Positions 26,611 through 39,485 of a DNA stretch of 64,000 bases are shown in pieces. The stretch is taken from assembly GCF_022539665.2 (NCBI RefSeq), contig NC_081331.1:62001-126000 (forward strand), given 5' to 3'. The notes below the pieces were generated by a model, which had not been told where the DNA came from, made no database searches, and was given only the letters and a program-made list of their open reading frames with translations. This DNA comes from Daphnia carinata. Its lineage: Eukaryota > Arthropoda > Branchiopoda > Diplostraca > Daphniidae. The position numbers and the translations under genes were made by a program. Numbering within the stretch: the stretch's first letter is position 1; the number at the start of each line of letters is the position of its first letter.

Positions 26611-29600
26611 ATGGAGCAGGAGGGCCATCCGACCCACCCGCCTTACGATCGGCCTTCTTCAGAATCCTCTGATGGGTACAATTATAATTTTTGTATCTTA
26701 CGAGTAGCAATAAACGTGAATTTCACTTGATGGTGGATTTCGTTATACTATCCCGCCCCAGCACACAAGAGACCCCAAGCTTTCGCGTAGTATGCGTCGT
26801 CCAAGCCAACCGTTGTTTGGGGGCTAGTTTACCCATACGATTTGGTATTCTTCATTAAGAGTGCTATTGCAGTTGTGATTATTAGGAAAAAGTCGTTAGT
26901 TTCTTCTTGGTGTGAAAGAGCATTATTTTAATCTTAAAGAAATCTAGTGTTTCATCATCCTCCTACTGTGTGTATGTGACTGTGTATGTGATTAGTGACC
27001 CAAGCTTCAGGTTCAAAAACTTCCCCAAGCCTCCTCAACTGTCAATGTTGATGGAATTTAGTTTCTCTGGCAGGCTGTGTTCATGTGAATAATGTGAAAT
27101 GAGTGATAGTGATTAAGTTGTGTAAATTTTCTTAACCCTGGAACTATTACCTTTTCCAGATTTGCCATGTCCTATCGGAGTGAAGGGGAATCGACTAAGG
27201 AAAATGACAAAATGGTAAGATTTTTCATATTTGTCCATTTTTACTCTGCAACAAAGTAATAAAATACTCTATTTTTTAGATGTCTACACCTACTTCAAGG
27301 CCTGAGCCACCTCCAAGAGAGGAACCAATCCTTGAACCCATAAATGGGATTGTACAGCCTCCTGTTGTCCCTCCACCTAATCGTCCTGGAAGATGCACCA
27401 ATCAGCTCCAGTACATCCAGAAGTTTGTCATGAAAGCTGTGTGGAAACACTCGTTTGCTTGGCCCTTTCACCAACCTGTTGATGCCAAGAAACTTGGCTT
27501 ACCTGTAAGTCAACAAACCTGTTTTCCTTTTTTCTTTGCTTGCTCGTGCTCACTAGGCTTAAAATGAACTACTTCTTAGGACTATTTCAAAATCATAAAA
27601 TACCCAATGGACTTGGGGACAGTGAAAAAACGACTGGAAAATAACTATTACTGGAGTGCCAAAGAGTGCATTCAAGATTTTAACACAATGTTCACCAACT
27701 GTTATGTGTATAATAAGCCTGGGGAAGATGTGGTTTTGATGGCTCAAACCCTGGAAAAGCTTTTCCTGACCAAGGTAGCTCAGATGCCCAAGGATGAGAT
27801 TGAAATTGAATCAACACCAGGCAAAAGTAGTAAATTAAAAAAGGCACCTATTAGAGGAAGACCACCTGGCTCCACCAAAATCATTTTGCCAGGAGTAAAC
27901 CAGATAGCTGCAGGTAAGGATTCTGCTTTTGTACTCTACTTAAAGTAGTGATGTGAATGTTGCATTATTCAACTAGGTATAACTATGAACAATACCATGG
28001 CTGGTGGGCCTTCATTGATTGGGCCCCCATCTTTACCAGTTCCTTCCTCGGCCCCATCAGTCGGAGGGTCGTACTTTCCTGGTCCTGAAATGCCTTTGCC
28101 TCCAATCGCGACGACATTGAGCAACAATAGTAGCAGCAGCTCAACAACGTCCACTGTCCCATCAATGCCATCACATCCACCTCCTATGCGCAGTTTACCC
28201 GCCCCAACGCTACCACCTGTACAGACCCCCTTACCTACTCCAAATCCGACTCCGGCGATGCCCGTCCGAGGTCCGGTTAACCCAGTCCATCCGCCGTCTG
28301 CGCATCCCAGCGCGCCTTTGGGCGCTGGAGTGTTCCCTTCCAATCAGGGACCATCAGCCCCAGGTTTGGTTGACAGCGGACAGTTGAGCATGCACGATTC
28401 CTCATTACATGGAGCTGGTGTGCTGGGCAATCATAATCCAAGCAAAGTAAAGAAAGGTGTGAAGCGAAAGGCAGATACGACAACTCCCACGTCTAATACG
28501 CCCTACGATTCACCCGGTGGTATGGTGTTGCATAGCGCTGGCAAAGTTGCCAAGATCTCTTCGCGGCGCGAGTCTGGACGACAAATCAAGAAAGTGGTCA
28601 AAGACTTGCCCGACACGTTGCCGCAACACAGCTCGAAGCCGCGAGACAAACTGCGTGAATCAACAAAAGCCTGCAACGAGATTCTGAAAGAACTATTTTC
28701 AAAGAAACATTCTGGCTATGCATGGCCTTTCTACAAACCAGTTGATGCTGGATTGCTTGGGCTTCACGATTATCATGACATTATCAAGAAACCAATGGAT
28801 TTAGGAACGGTCAAGGCCAAAATGGACGGAAGGGAATACCGATCAGCGGCCGAATTCGCCAGTGATGTCCGAATGATTTTCACCAATTGTTATAAATACA
28901 ACCCGCCAGACCACGACGTTGTAGCTATGGCTAGAAAGCTCCAAGATGTTTTCGAGATGCGCTACGCCAAGATTCCCGATGATGGACCTGATGTGGAAGG
29001 AGAGTCCATTGGAGGTGATGACAAGTCATCAGGATCTGATTTAGAATCGGGCTCGGAGTCTGACTCAGACGGATCCGACAGCGATGACAGCGCACACGAT
29101 GAAAGAGATCGCAAGCTTATGCAATTCCAAGAGCAGCTCCGAATCATGCAAGAACAGTTGCGATCATTAATGGAGGACAGTGCCAGACGACGAAGAAAGA
29201 GGGAAAAGACCAAGAAGGATCTCAAACGAGATGTCAAGGACAAAGCGGGACCGCCGACAGCCTCTATGGCTGAAAGCAACACCATGGCAACACCAATGTC
29301 CGGACCGCCGACTTCCATGGCATCACAGGTTCCCATGGCGCCGATGAATGACATGAAATCCCTGCCACCCATGCCCATGCCAGGTATGCCTGGTATTGTC
29401 GACTCAAAGTTGGTATCAACAGGGAAACAAATGAAACCGTCCAAGGTAATTTCAACATTCATGGCTTTGTCATCATTAATTCATTTTCACGTTCGTTTAC
29501 AGGTGAGTGCTAATGCCGGTAGTCAACCCAAGAAACCGAGGTCTTCAACGTCCAAGTCGGCTGCTTCGGCACCGCCTGGTAAGAAAAAACCTGTTCCACC

Positions 29601-32600
29601 ACCTACAGGTGCATTCGACTCGGAAGACGAAGACAATGCCAAGCCAATGTCATATGACGAGAAGCGACAGCTCAGCTTGGATATCAACAAGCTTCCAGGT
29701 ATGTTTTTTTTTTTTTTAAATATTTGAATAATGGGTGTGACGTGTGTGTAATCATATTTGCTCGATTCTAGGGGACAAGCTTGGTCGCGTCGTTCACATC
29801 ATCCAATCTAGAGAACCCTCGTTAAGGGACTCGAACCCTGACGAGATTGAAATCGACTTTGAAACACTCAAACCCTCAACACTCAGAGAGCTTGAATCAT
29901 ACGTTGCTTCGTGTTTGCGCAAGAAGCCTCGAAAACCATACTGTATGTTATCTTCATTAAAGGCTAAGAATTCGTTTCGATCCTTAATGTAATCGATGGG
30001 CATTCTGGCAGACAAAAAGCAAGCTGGCAAGACGAAAGACGAAGCCATGCGAGAGAAAGAACGGGAGCTAAATGAGAGATTGCAAGACGTGACTGGAAAA
30101 CTGGGATCAGCCAAGAAGGTCCATCGCAAAGGTTAAAACTTTCCTTTTTATTCATTTAGACATTTAGAGCGATCAAATGCTGCCTTTTGTGTTGATTAAG
30201 GTTCACCAGCCTACCGAAAGACAAAATGTTGCGGCTAAATTCATTTTTAGTCGTAAATGACTTGCGTTTTAGTTTTAACATAGAAACTAACGTTTCCCTT
30301 TTTTTTATTTCAATTTTGTGCACATGTACTGTTATAGAAGAGGCTAAAGGAGCCGTCGATGGTGCTAGTAGTGGAGCTGCAGGAGCTGGGGCTGCTTCTC
30401 GTTTGTCTTCGTCTTCGAGCAGCTCCGATTCCGACAGTAGCAGCTCGAGTTCCAGTTCCAGTTCTTCCGATTCATCGGATTCGGAAGCAGGTTAGCCCCA
30501 CTTCTCCGTCTTAAACTGAAAGACCGAACGTTCTCATCCCCTTCCTCTCAGCCCTCCCACATACCTCTCTTTTTCCTTTTTTATTTATTTTTTTTTTTTT
30601 CTTCACATTTCTACTGTGGTAGTTTCCTCCAACCAAGCAATAGCCGCCATTTCTTTAAATTCCATATTCATGGTAGTCAGTTGTGGAACGTAAGCATGCG
30701 TCAATAGCAAGGGAAAGTGTGACATTTTCTCGTTCTGGCTTGCGCACAGTATCACAGAAGCGACCGCGCGTTTAAAAAAAAAAAACCAACTGCCACAAGT
30801 TTACAGAGCTCTTCATTTTTGTTCAACATCGATGAAACCAAGTTTAAGCCAGTCTAAATTTTAATGAGTGAGGGGCAATTGTATAAAAACTGTGTGTGAA
30901 AAAGAAGAAAGCCGCGAGTGCAGAATGTGTCTTTTGGAGGCTCGATTTCGAGCTTTAATTCTTTTCCTCTTCTTCTTTGTTATTCTTCCTTTCTTTTTGG
31001 GTTCTCTTTCGACTGGCCACACGCTGAAAGGTTTTGATTTTTCGGTATTCCTATCTCATTCTTCATGACCATTCATTCACCTTGTGTCATTATCACGCAT
31101 AGACATTTAAAACATTCTGTTATTTACCCCTCCGTTGTTGCGCGAGGTGAAACACGTGTTTCCCCCTCTTTTTTTTTTTTTGTTTTGTTTTGTTTGTTGT
31201 TATCGCGGAGATCTCTTCGTTAACACGGATTCTTTATTATCCATTCCGCAACTCGTTTTTTTTTTTTTGGACCAGTGGATTTTTGTCTTTGCCGTGTTGA
31301 TAATCCACTGAAAAGTCTGGTACCTGAAAAGCTTGTGTCGTGAATTGTCGGAATCACTCTCCTTGAATTTCAGAGGAAACCAACTACACGTGTGTGTGAT
31401 TCTTGCTGGCGTGCGTCTTCATGAAGAACTTGAGGATCATCAGGCCTATTCCCCTTCTTCCGAATATTTTTCTTTTTTCTTTTTAAAAATTCGGGTCTCG
31501 ATTCTTTTGGTTTAAAAAAGCGCAAACAAGAGCCTCCAAGACGCTTTCAGCACTCAACGATTCCTCTCTTTTCAGATAACGACGTTCATCAATGACCTTA
31601 CTTAAACTATTTGCTCTTGTGGCATTCTCTTCTGGCTGCCACGTAGCACTCACACGCTCCCCGAACTTCCCTTTTCTTTCTATTCGGATTGGGTCTCAGA
31701 TTACCGGGGAAAAAAAAAATCTTGAGATTCGAGTGCTCAAATTTGAAGAAGAGAAAGCGTTCGGGGAGCTCTTTTTTTCTCTCTTTTTGAAACGATAAAC
31801 TGCCACAGAAATGAGTATTTAATTCCGTCGTTTTTTGTTTATTATTTGAGGATTGTAATATTCTCTTGAACGGTGAAAAATAAGACACGGACGGAGATAT
31901 TAGCAGCTCTGTCCCTGTTTTTTTGCATGGAGGTTAGCAACGACGTTTGCACTTGTACATAATTCCTCTCCTGACCTCTCCTCCATCTTGGAGAAAAGAT
32001 GAACAATTAAAGAATAATTAACGTATAGTGAAGATTATTTTTCGTTTTTTTTTTTTAAATGGGGGGTTAACTCTTTAAGAAAAAATCCCCTGCCCTCTGT
32101 CCGGATTTGATAATTGCTCGTTCGTTTTTTCCCCCCGAAATTTCTAATCTGATCCGCTAGCGTCGACGTAGAAAGTTGCCAACGTTCATGCGTGACGGCC
32201 TACTCCCCCATTTCGTACTTAAACAATTAAAAATTTGCCGCAAAAATATTTAAATCGTGGTCGTCGCGTGATTGAGAGCAAATTCTATCTCGAAAAATTC
32301 CTCCCGTTAACCCAAGAGAACCGCCTGTTTTGGCTTCAAAGATTCTGTGGTTCATTCGCTCATATTTGTAACAATGAATAGTTTCTCATCTGTAAAATGT
32401 TGTCATCGTCTCGTTCACATCTTCCCTCTTCACACACTTTTGTTACTCGGATTAAACAAATTTTTACATTTTTTAAAAACTTATTTTGGTTTTTAAGAAT
32501 TCTATACCCACCTTTTTTTCCTCTCTTCTTTCCTCTGTTTCATGGTTTACCGTACATCGTACAATGTATACCGTACACTGTGTAAGGTCATCGACAAGAT

Positions 32601-34958
32601 TTTTTTGCAATAAACGAAGTGAAACAAACACATGATTCATCCATGCCGACCCTTAAAGCTCTTTCGACACATTCACACACACACACGAAAAGGTCACACT
32701 TTCATGTCTCTGATTGATCTTTTTCTTTCTTTTTACTTTCTTCTTTGCCCTTCATCATCATCTTCTCAAAATTGTGCTCTTTTTTCCTGTTGGGTTATTT
32801 ATTTATTTATTTTTTTTGATGGAATCACATTCTGCACTCGGTCGCGCTGATACTGATCCGTAGATTATAGATTTTATTATATTCCTTTACCGCCAGCCCC
32901 ACGTAGTTTTAAAATTGTGGCTACCTTTTTTTTTTTAGAGCTGTCAGAATTTTTCGCGGGTTGTGGGAGAGGAAGAAGAGTTTTTTTTTTAATGTGGATG
33001 TAATAAAATGTGACGATGATATCAATCCTACCCCGCCTTTTTTCAGAAACAAATGCACAGCAGCAGCAACAGCAGCAGCGCAAGGCCAAGCGGAAGGAGT
33101 CCGAAGGCGAGGTAACACGTTGTGTGATTTTGAATTATTTGGCTCGTTTAACTAATTCGTTTTCTTCTTTTTTTTTTCTTCTAAAAAGGTGGTGGACGTA
33201 ATGAGCGTGACGCCTCGCCGAAGCTGGCCAACAAACGAAGGTGCTCACAATCAGGGTGGTAGCGATAGTCAGCGGTCGCATCCATCGACCGGTAACATTC
33301 ATCACCAGGCTCACCACCAACACGGCAATCGTCCCGTGAATATGACTGCTGGCCATACCAATAATTCTGCTGCTGCTCCTACTGCTAATAACAATTTGCC
33401 CTCACTCATGGAGTCGTCAGCTCAAAAGTCGAACTCACATGTTGGCCAGGCAACGCTCAAGCCACCACTACCGCCAGTGATGACACCGCAGCAGCAACAG
33501 CAGCCAACTCAGCAGCAGCAACAGTCGCTGCCACATCAGCAGCAGCAGCAACAAGTTCGACCTCTAGCAAATGCCGGATCCAACCTGCCTCCAGGTTCAA
33601 ACAGCCTCTTTAGTCCACCGTCTGGCACGTCGTTGCCATCTATGGCTGATATGCAACAACAACAACACCATCACCACCAACAGCCTAATTTATTCGTTAA
33701 CGGACAGTCGGAGATCAATCAGCAACAGGGCGCTGGCTACGCTGGAGTACCCGGCTCTTCGGCTCACAACAATATGGTACACGTCAAATCGGAACCGCTG
33801 AATCAGACGGGTGGGCAGTATGATTTCCAGTCCCGCATGGATCTCCCGATGAACGATTTTGACCAACACCAAAAGGACATGATGCAAATGCCGAGCGACA
33901 ATCTTTTCAACTCGATGGCGCAGCCACAGCAACAAGCGATTCACCATTCGCAATCGCTCGGCGATGTCAAATCGATGGCCCTTGCCTCGAATGTGTCGAG
34001 TCCGTCAGTGACGATGCCAGTCTCTGGCGGCAAACCCAAGTCCAGCTCAGCGGCCATGGCCCAAGTGCGCAATGCTAGCTCGTGGTCGTCTTTGGCCGGC
34101 CCGTCTCAACAAGGTGGGCCGCCAGGGTCATCAAAGTCGTCGAACATTGGCGATTCGTTCCAAATGTTCAAACGCCAAGCTAAAGAGAAGGAAGCTCGAC
34201 AGAAAGCTCTGATTGAACAGCAAGAGATGCGTCGCCAGCAGAAGGAACAGGCCGAACGGGAAAGAATGCGAGCAGAAGCCGATCGTAGACGCGAACGAGA
34301 AGAAGAAGAAACTTTGGAGAAAGCTAGGTCTGTATAACCCGTGTTTTTGTTTTAATATCTAATATGACTAACCTTTAAAACGATTTAGACGAGTGGCCAT
34401 TGGTTTGCAAGACGAAGCACGTCCGTCACCCCCAACAAAGACGGGATTGAGTCCAATTCAGCAGAATGCCGCCCCGCCACCGCAGCCGGTCGTCAACAAA
34501 ACACACCACTCACACGTGTCAGCCCAACAGCAACATCGTACTTCACCCGCCCCTACACCCCCATCGGCCCCTTCGCCAGCAGCGGCCGTAGGTGGAGGAG
34601 TTCCTCTTCCTTCGCCGTCTCCTAAAGGTATGTTGATTATTAATCTTTTTCGCATCTTGGACCAAACTTTCACCGCTCTAACGGCCTCTTTCTCTTGTTT
34701 AGGACAATCAGCGCCAAGCCCTGCTTCTTCAGCCCCGCCAATGGGTGGCGCTTCGACAAATGCTGATAAAGAACGTGAGAGGCAGAGACTGAGAGAGCAA
34801 GAGCGTAGGAAGCGAGAAGCGGTAAGTCCTCAATTTCTCTATTGCGTAAACAGTGCGGATAGTTGAACATCTTTTTTTGTTTCTATTTACAGTTGGCTGG
34901 CCAAATTGACATGAATCGCCAGAGCGATTTAATGGCAGCGTTCGAGGAATTGCTCTAA
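26611..34958 (+). CDS. fs(1)h: BET bromodomain protein (fs(1)h / BRD4-type), long isoform
   Basis: There are 14 phase-consistent exons: 26611-26675, 27160-27214, 27280-27504, 27580-27913, 27977-29445, 29503-29698, 29772-29942, 30012-30131, 30338-30490, 33047-33111, 33189-34327, 34389-34627, 34703-34821 and 34893-34958, giving about 1,471 residues. Bromodomain 1 lies at about 80-190 and bromodomain 2 at about 451-560. Both keep the WPF shelf and the acetyl-lysine-binding Asn (Y-V-Y-N and Y-K-Y-N). The NET domain lies at about 764-838, with a Ser/Asp-rich SEED stretch at about 880-929. A Gln-rich region follows. The C-terminal motif (E-R-R-K-R-E-A...[10 protein letters not shown]) matches the end of long BRD4, known to contact P-TEFb. 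BET proteins bind acetylated histones and promote transcription elongation; in Drosophila the gene is maternally required and acts with trithorax. The first exon is inferred: its phase-2 end joins exon 2 in frame upstream of an internal Met at 27167, which is the alternative start. Confidence 0.93.
32609..32614 (+). terminator. Intronic poly(A) signal candidate for a short BET isoform
   Basis: AATAAA lies inside the 2,556-nt intron that follows the SEED exon, which is by far the longest intron of the gene. Reading through the exon-9 donor gives a stop codon (TAG, 30493-30495) one codon later, so cleavage in this intron would yield a protein ending just after the SEED stretch. This resembles the short isoforms known for fs(1)h and BRD4. 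Isoform use is inferred. Confidence 0.35.
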
Positions 34959-35597
34959 ATCTGGACGAGTCTTCTGCTATAGACGGATCGACGAGTTTAT
35001 CTTCTGAACCTTTTGTTACGTGTACTGGCCATTCAACCATTACAAACTTGTTGCGTTACGTATCTTGTTCTTTTTTTTTTTTTTTTTTTTTTGTCCTCCC
35101 TTTTTGTGTCCTATTTTTTTCCCTCTCAATAATTGATGCGACATCTTTTCTTATTTTCGTTTTCTTCTTCATCTCCGCCGTGTCTTTTCTCTTTCAGTGG
35201 AATCGAATGTTGAAAGACAACTGTCCCCTCATCATAGATTTAAGTTTACCCTAATTTTTTAATTATTATTCAATTGGAATTCAATGCAAGGACTCCCCTG
35301 ACCACCAACATCTCCACACCCCGTTCATCTCTACACCACCTCCCTTCATTTTTTTATAATTATTATAATTAAGTGTAATCGAATGTACATACTTGTGTAA
35401 CACGTAGGACACAATTTGTCTGAAACCACGAAATGTCAGCATTGGAAACGTCAAGGGTACTCGTTGACAGTGTAGACGTATTCAAAAACAAAAAACAAAA
35501 ACAAACAAAAAAAGAATGTGAAGAAAAAGATGACAAAAATTACTTCAAGTCTTATGTTTTTCCTCTATCTCTATCTGTCCTCTTATGATTCATTTGA

Positions 35598-35603
35598 AAT
35601 AAA
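35598..35603 (+). terminator. Poly(A) signal for the BET gene
   Basis: AATAAA lies 640 nt after the stop codon and is followed by a second near-copy (aaataaaat) about 35 nt later. This is the first canonical signal after the coding region on this strand. Confidence 0.6.
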
Positions 35604-35779
35604 GAAAAAAAAACCTTATAAAAAACAGCACAAATAAAATTTGCTGAATTCCTGTTCGAATTTCTTCGAGAACTGACACGTTGTGGCAATGATATTGTGT
35701 CGTGTCCTTGATTTTTTTTTCTGAAATGTGGTTTTCATTTACATACACAACTTAGCCATTAATCTGCTAAAACGTCTCA

Positions 35780-35785
35780 TTTATT
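35780..35785 (-). terminator. Poly(A) signal for the CTR1 gene
   Basis: AATAAA on the minus strand lies about 170 nt beyond the CTR1 stop codon. The BET and CTR1 signals face each other about 180 nt apart, so the two transcripts converge closely. Confidence 0.6.
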
Positions 35786-35955
35786 CAAATTGAATGTCAA
35801 ATCATACACCAGACTATCGAATCATTTGTAACAACGTTCGTTCCAACACGATGGAACAGAACATAATAAATCCCACGTGACAAAATGTACACACACTTGA
35901 TCCCGTTGGTTCGTGGAAAAGGAGTAAAGGTCATCAGCTTGTGCCCATCACATGC

Positions 35956-36750
35956 CTAATGGCAATGTTCTGTAATATCAACAAGGAACCCTTTCTGCCA
36001 TCCGAACAAGAAGTAGCCAACGGTGCATCCCAGAATCACAGAGATGAAAAGCCAAACGTTGTATGTCATCACGATCAACATGAGGAAATAGGAAATGATC
36101 ATCTGCAGAAGATGTAAAGCCGTTTGAATGTAATGGGACGCACTGGTCACACTCGTCTTGAAGCTAAACGTCATTGCAAAATATAATGCATTTAGCATTT
36201 TTAGGGACATACATTTACGTTGATGATATACCTCATTGGCGTTCTTGCTTGACTAGATGTTTCGCTACCTCCTTCGGGGGTTTTAACACCGTTGTAATTA
36301 ACAGATGTGTAATGTTTCCGACTCAGGTACTCTCTACAAATTCAGTAGGGAAAAGATTAAAGATCCGACTGGTTTCCAGAGCCAAAACAGCGATTACCTG
36401 AAGTATTTCAATCCTTCGTAAAGGATACCCATAAGAAAGATGCCGATACAGGATCCCACCATGGCACCAACAGATTGAATGTCCCATTGTTTGAATAAGA
36501 CAACAGCTGTGTAATCTGCATAGAAGTACATCTGCGAATTTGCAACAACGTAGTTATCGTTAAAACTCAAAGCATTTTGTTACATCAAAACAATTACCTG
36601 CATCATCATCATCATACCACCGTCACCGTGATTGTGTACAGTAGTTGCATCCTTCATCATCGCTGCGTGATCATGCATGGTCGTCGTCTCCATACCGGCG
36701 GCATGCATATCGTGTCCATCATGACCCATCATATGATGATCGTGTGACAT
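35956..36750 (-). CDS. Ctr1: CTR1-type high-affinity copper transporter
   Basis: Four exons, 36750-36598, 36531-36398, 36333-36232 and 36163-35956, join in phase to give 198 residues, the usual CTR1 size. The N-terminal ~50 residues are packed with His and Met (H-D-H-H-M-M, M-H-D-H, then five Met in a row), the extracellular Cu-binding region. Transmembrane helix 1 follows (about 63-90, within [13 protein letters not shown]). After a polar cytosolic loop comes helix 2, with the M-L-I-V-M selectivity motif (MxxxM). Helix 3 holds the G-C-T-V-G (GxxxG) packing motif. The protein ends in H-C-H, the classical C-terminal metal-handling motif. All hallmark residues are present, so it should form a trimeric Cu(I) channel at the plasma membrane. 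Each exon break falls outside the helix motifs. I could not find a clean metal-response element upstream. Confidence 0.95.
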
Positions 36751-37303
36751 TTTGTGTTCTAGTTGGCAACTAGCGAAGAAAAATAAATCAAAACAAGTAA
36801 ATTAAATACATTACTCCCTAAGCCGCAATAGCATTAACCGAGATCGCTTACGACTAATTTAAACAATGTGGGAACAACGCTAAGAACGAACTGAACAGAA
36901 CAACTAGAGGAGATGCGATATCCAGGAAGAATAACACCGACTTCAGCGCAACAACATGGTTTTTCCCATTTCACTTTTTAAACAACAGCGTGGAAATTTT
37001 GCTGGAGGGGACTAAAGTGAAAGTGCCCCCCCCCCCTCCTCCAGCTTTCGCTGAAATAGGAAAACATTGCGCGAAAAAGACGCACTTTCTACGATTTAAA
37101 ACCATCTTAACATTCCCGTAAATTGTGTTAAAGTTATAAAAATTATGCAATCTCACCTAACAGTTCACAAATTTCAATGTTGCACGGTTGACTACCGAAT
37201 CGGGTCTAACAACGATTTCTCAGTCAGCTGGAGAGAACACCAGTGGTGACGCCCATCGGTGGACCCATGCGGCATTTTTATATGGTTGGGTATTGTGGCG
37301 GCG

Positions 37304-37315
37304 CACGTGACGTAA
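37304..37315. promoter_or_regulatory. Overlapping E-box (CACGTG) and CRE-like (TGACGTAA) site
   Basis: CACGTG at 37304-37309 overlaps TGACGTAA at 37308-37315, about 550 nt upstream of the CTR1 start codon. Composite bHLH-zip/bZIP sites of this kind are common in promoters. Occupancy and target gene are inferred. Confidence 0.3.
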
Positions 37316-37955
37316 CGTTATCGTTCTTTAGTTATCTCCAAATAACAACAGGTTAATCTGTCTCGGCGGGTATGTCTTTTTCAAACGCATATTAATGAGC
37401 CTTTATTTTCAAGACGAAAGAGGATCAGTGCGTCCCACTACATTCAAATGACTCGCTATCGACAACTAATATGCGATTGATTACACACGACACAGTATTA
37501 GTCAATATTCAACTTTTAATATCCCCATAGCTAAAGAAAAGACGCAAATGTTCTAAGAACCCAAATACTACTTGCAGACGACGTACATTTTGCATGCCTT
37601 TAGCCAAAAATATGAGCCATTGGGACAGACAAGTTTTAGGAACTTCTAGAATCGGTTACAAGTAATTCCATGTAGTAGAAAACGAGCCTATCGTGAATAG
37701 CCTGGAATTCTATTCCCCTTTGCGACACCACATCTAGTCGAAAAATAGTTTTGCAGTTTAAGGTTCACCATTTCCCATCAGCTGATTCCCCCTTACCACC
37801 GGACGCCCAGAGTCTGTCCGGTGGAAGGGGATAAACCACTCCCGATCACCAAGTCAGTCACCACCCGTCGCACACTCTCCGCCCTTTCCTACTATCTTGG
37901 TGCTAACACATTTTCTGTTTTGTTATAATAAGACTCGACCAGCACACACAGCTAG

Positions 37956-38053
37956 TGACGTCAGAGACGTGCCGGCTGCAGACGAGACGTGCCGTGCGCA
38001 GTACTGGTATACCAGCGCCACTGTAACGCGAGATCGGAGGCATTTGGGTAAGT
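37956..38053 (+). promoter_or_regulatory. Candidate promoter / noncoding first exon
   Basis: A perfect CRE, TGACGTCA, sits at 37956-37963. A perfect 12-bp palindrome, CTGGTATACCAG, follows at 38004-38015 in a locally GC-rich patch. A very strong splice donor (GGGTAAGTAAG, GT at 38048-38049) comes just downstream. The combination suggests the first exon of a plus-strand transcript that might also share a bidirectional promoter with CTR1. No convincing coding exon follows before ZGPAT. Confidence 0.3.
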
Positions 38054-39485
38054 AAGAAAATTTCTTTTGATCAACGTTTATGCATTTAAAAAAAGCTATT
38101 CCGAAGAACTCACTTGAAAGTGACATAACTGTTTACAAAAAATTTGTTTTGCCAGTCAGTTTTTTCAGGAATTCTATTGCGATTCACAGGTATTCGGTGG
38201 GTAGAAGTTAGACGTTTGGGGTATCCTAGTCGTAACGAGCGCACAACGTTGATTTTTGTATGGGCCAAAGTCAGCATGGTAAGACGATGTAATCGACGTA
38301 CGGTAGTGTCGTGCGCATTAAACGCGTTCGACGTCGAACGTGGAACGGTTGGACTGGCGAAACGCCTACGTGAGCTTTTCTAAACCTGATACTTCTATTA
38401 TACGCACATTGAGCAAATACCAGTTGCGTACGGGAAGTTTTTTTCTCCCCGTTGAACTTCGATCTCACCTGACCAGTTTTCAAAGCCAAGCAACAATTAT
38501 CGATATTTGCGTAAACAACTTTGTCATTCTCAAGAGACAAAATGCCTTAATATTTTGTCAGAAGTTGTTATTGGCTGAGGGTTTTGATGAAATCCGGATA
38601 TTGGCGTTTAACATTGCATATTTACGAGTAATTTTGATTATGCCCAAACACATTCTTCTTCAAGGTTGTATGAACAACTTAATATGAATGACATTCTGGG
38701 GCATGGATTAATGGCATATTTCTCCGATTTTCTACCCTTTGTCACCCGTCTTTTATTTCCCGCGTTTATTGCTGATCGACCTGCCATGCCGGAAATTCTT
38801 AGTATATTATAACATTCTTCCTCCTCGCTGCCAACACTACTAGAACATTGAAAAGGGCTTATTTAAAAATGTTGTTGATTCGTAAAAATTCCCCCATCGG
38901 TTGTTTTTCCAGTTCTGTTGTTTTGACGGTCGATCGAGATGCGAAATAAACACAAGGTTATTGCGATTACGCCAAGGTTGCAAAAGCTCTTTCCTTTTAG
39001 AGCAAATAAAACTTGATTTCCTTCCCAAAATAAGTTCAAGTTTGAATAATTTTTGAATTTATAATTTTATGTAATTATATCTGTCTCTTATCTGCCATCT
39101 TTCGTTGAGAGTTCGAACGACTGACTCTTTACGAATCAATAATCGAAATCACAATACATTAATCGACATTTGTGTTCGATACAATCAAAGTAGAATATAC
39201 AATGTGTTTCATAGGTGAAATGCATTTAAATCCTCGTGTTATTAACAGAAGAAATGCAAATTCTAGTTCGACATTCTCTTTAAAACGGAAGTGCGACGTG
39301 GTAGCTTCGTCTACACACTAGATTGTTACAAGAATTGAACCAATACATAAAATTAAACACAACTAAGTCAGACACTTGAGAAACATGGTGTAGTTCAAAG
39401 AGCCAACTAGAAAGAGTGAATAGGGTATCAACAAGGTTAGCAATCCAAACTGTCTTCTTTATAGCGAAAGCGGTCAATGGGTTAG
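38054..39485. other. Interval between the candidate promoter and the 3' end of ZGPAT
   Basis: The longest frame, 38340-38687 on the plus strand (115 codons), lacks recognisable domains and overlaps an 89-codon antisense frame, so I do not call it. The 3' untranslated region of ZGPAT should occupy the right end. Confidence 0.4.

Noticed and set aside
27969-29462. Long antisense frames (124 and 166 codons) opposite the BET gene
   Set aside because: They are shadows of the Gly/Pro/Ser-rich coding strand, with no independent start or splice support.
36751-37400. Metal-response element upstream of CTR1
   Set aside because: TGCGC-containing candidates near 37064 and 37300 do not complete the TGCRCNC core on either strand.
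38340-38687. 115-codon plus-strand frame after the candidate first exon
   Set aside because: No domain, no clear acceptor, and an 89-codon antisense frame of similar quality overlaps it.
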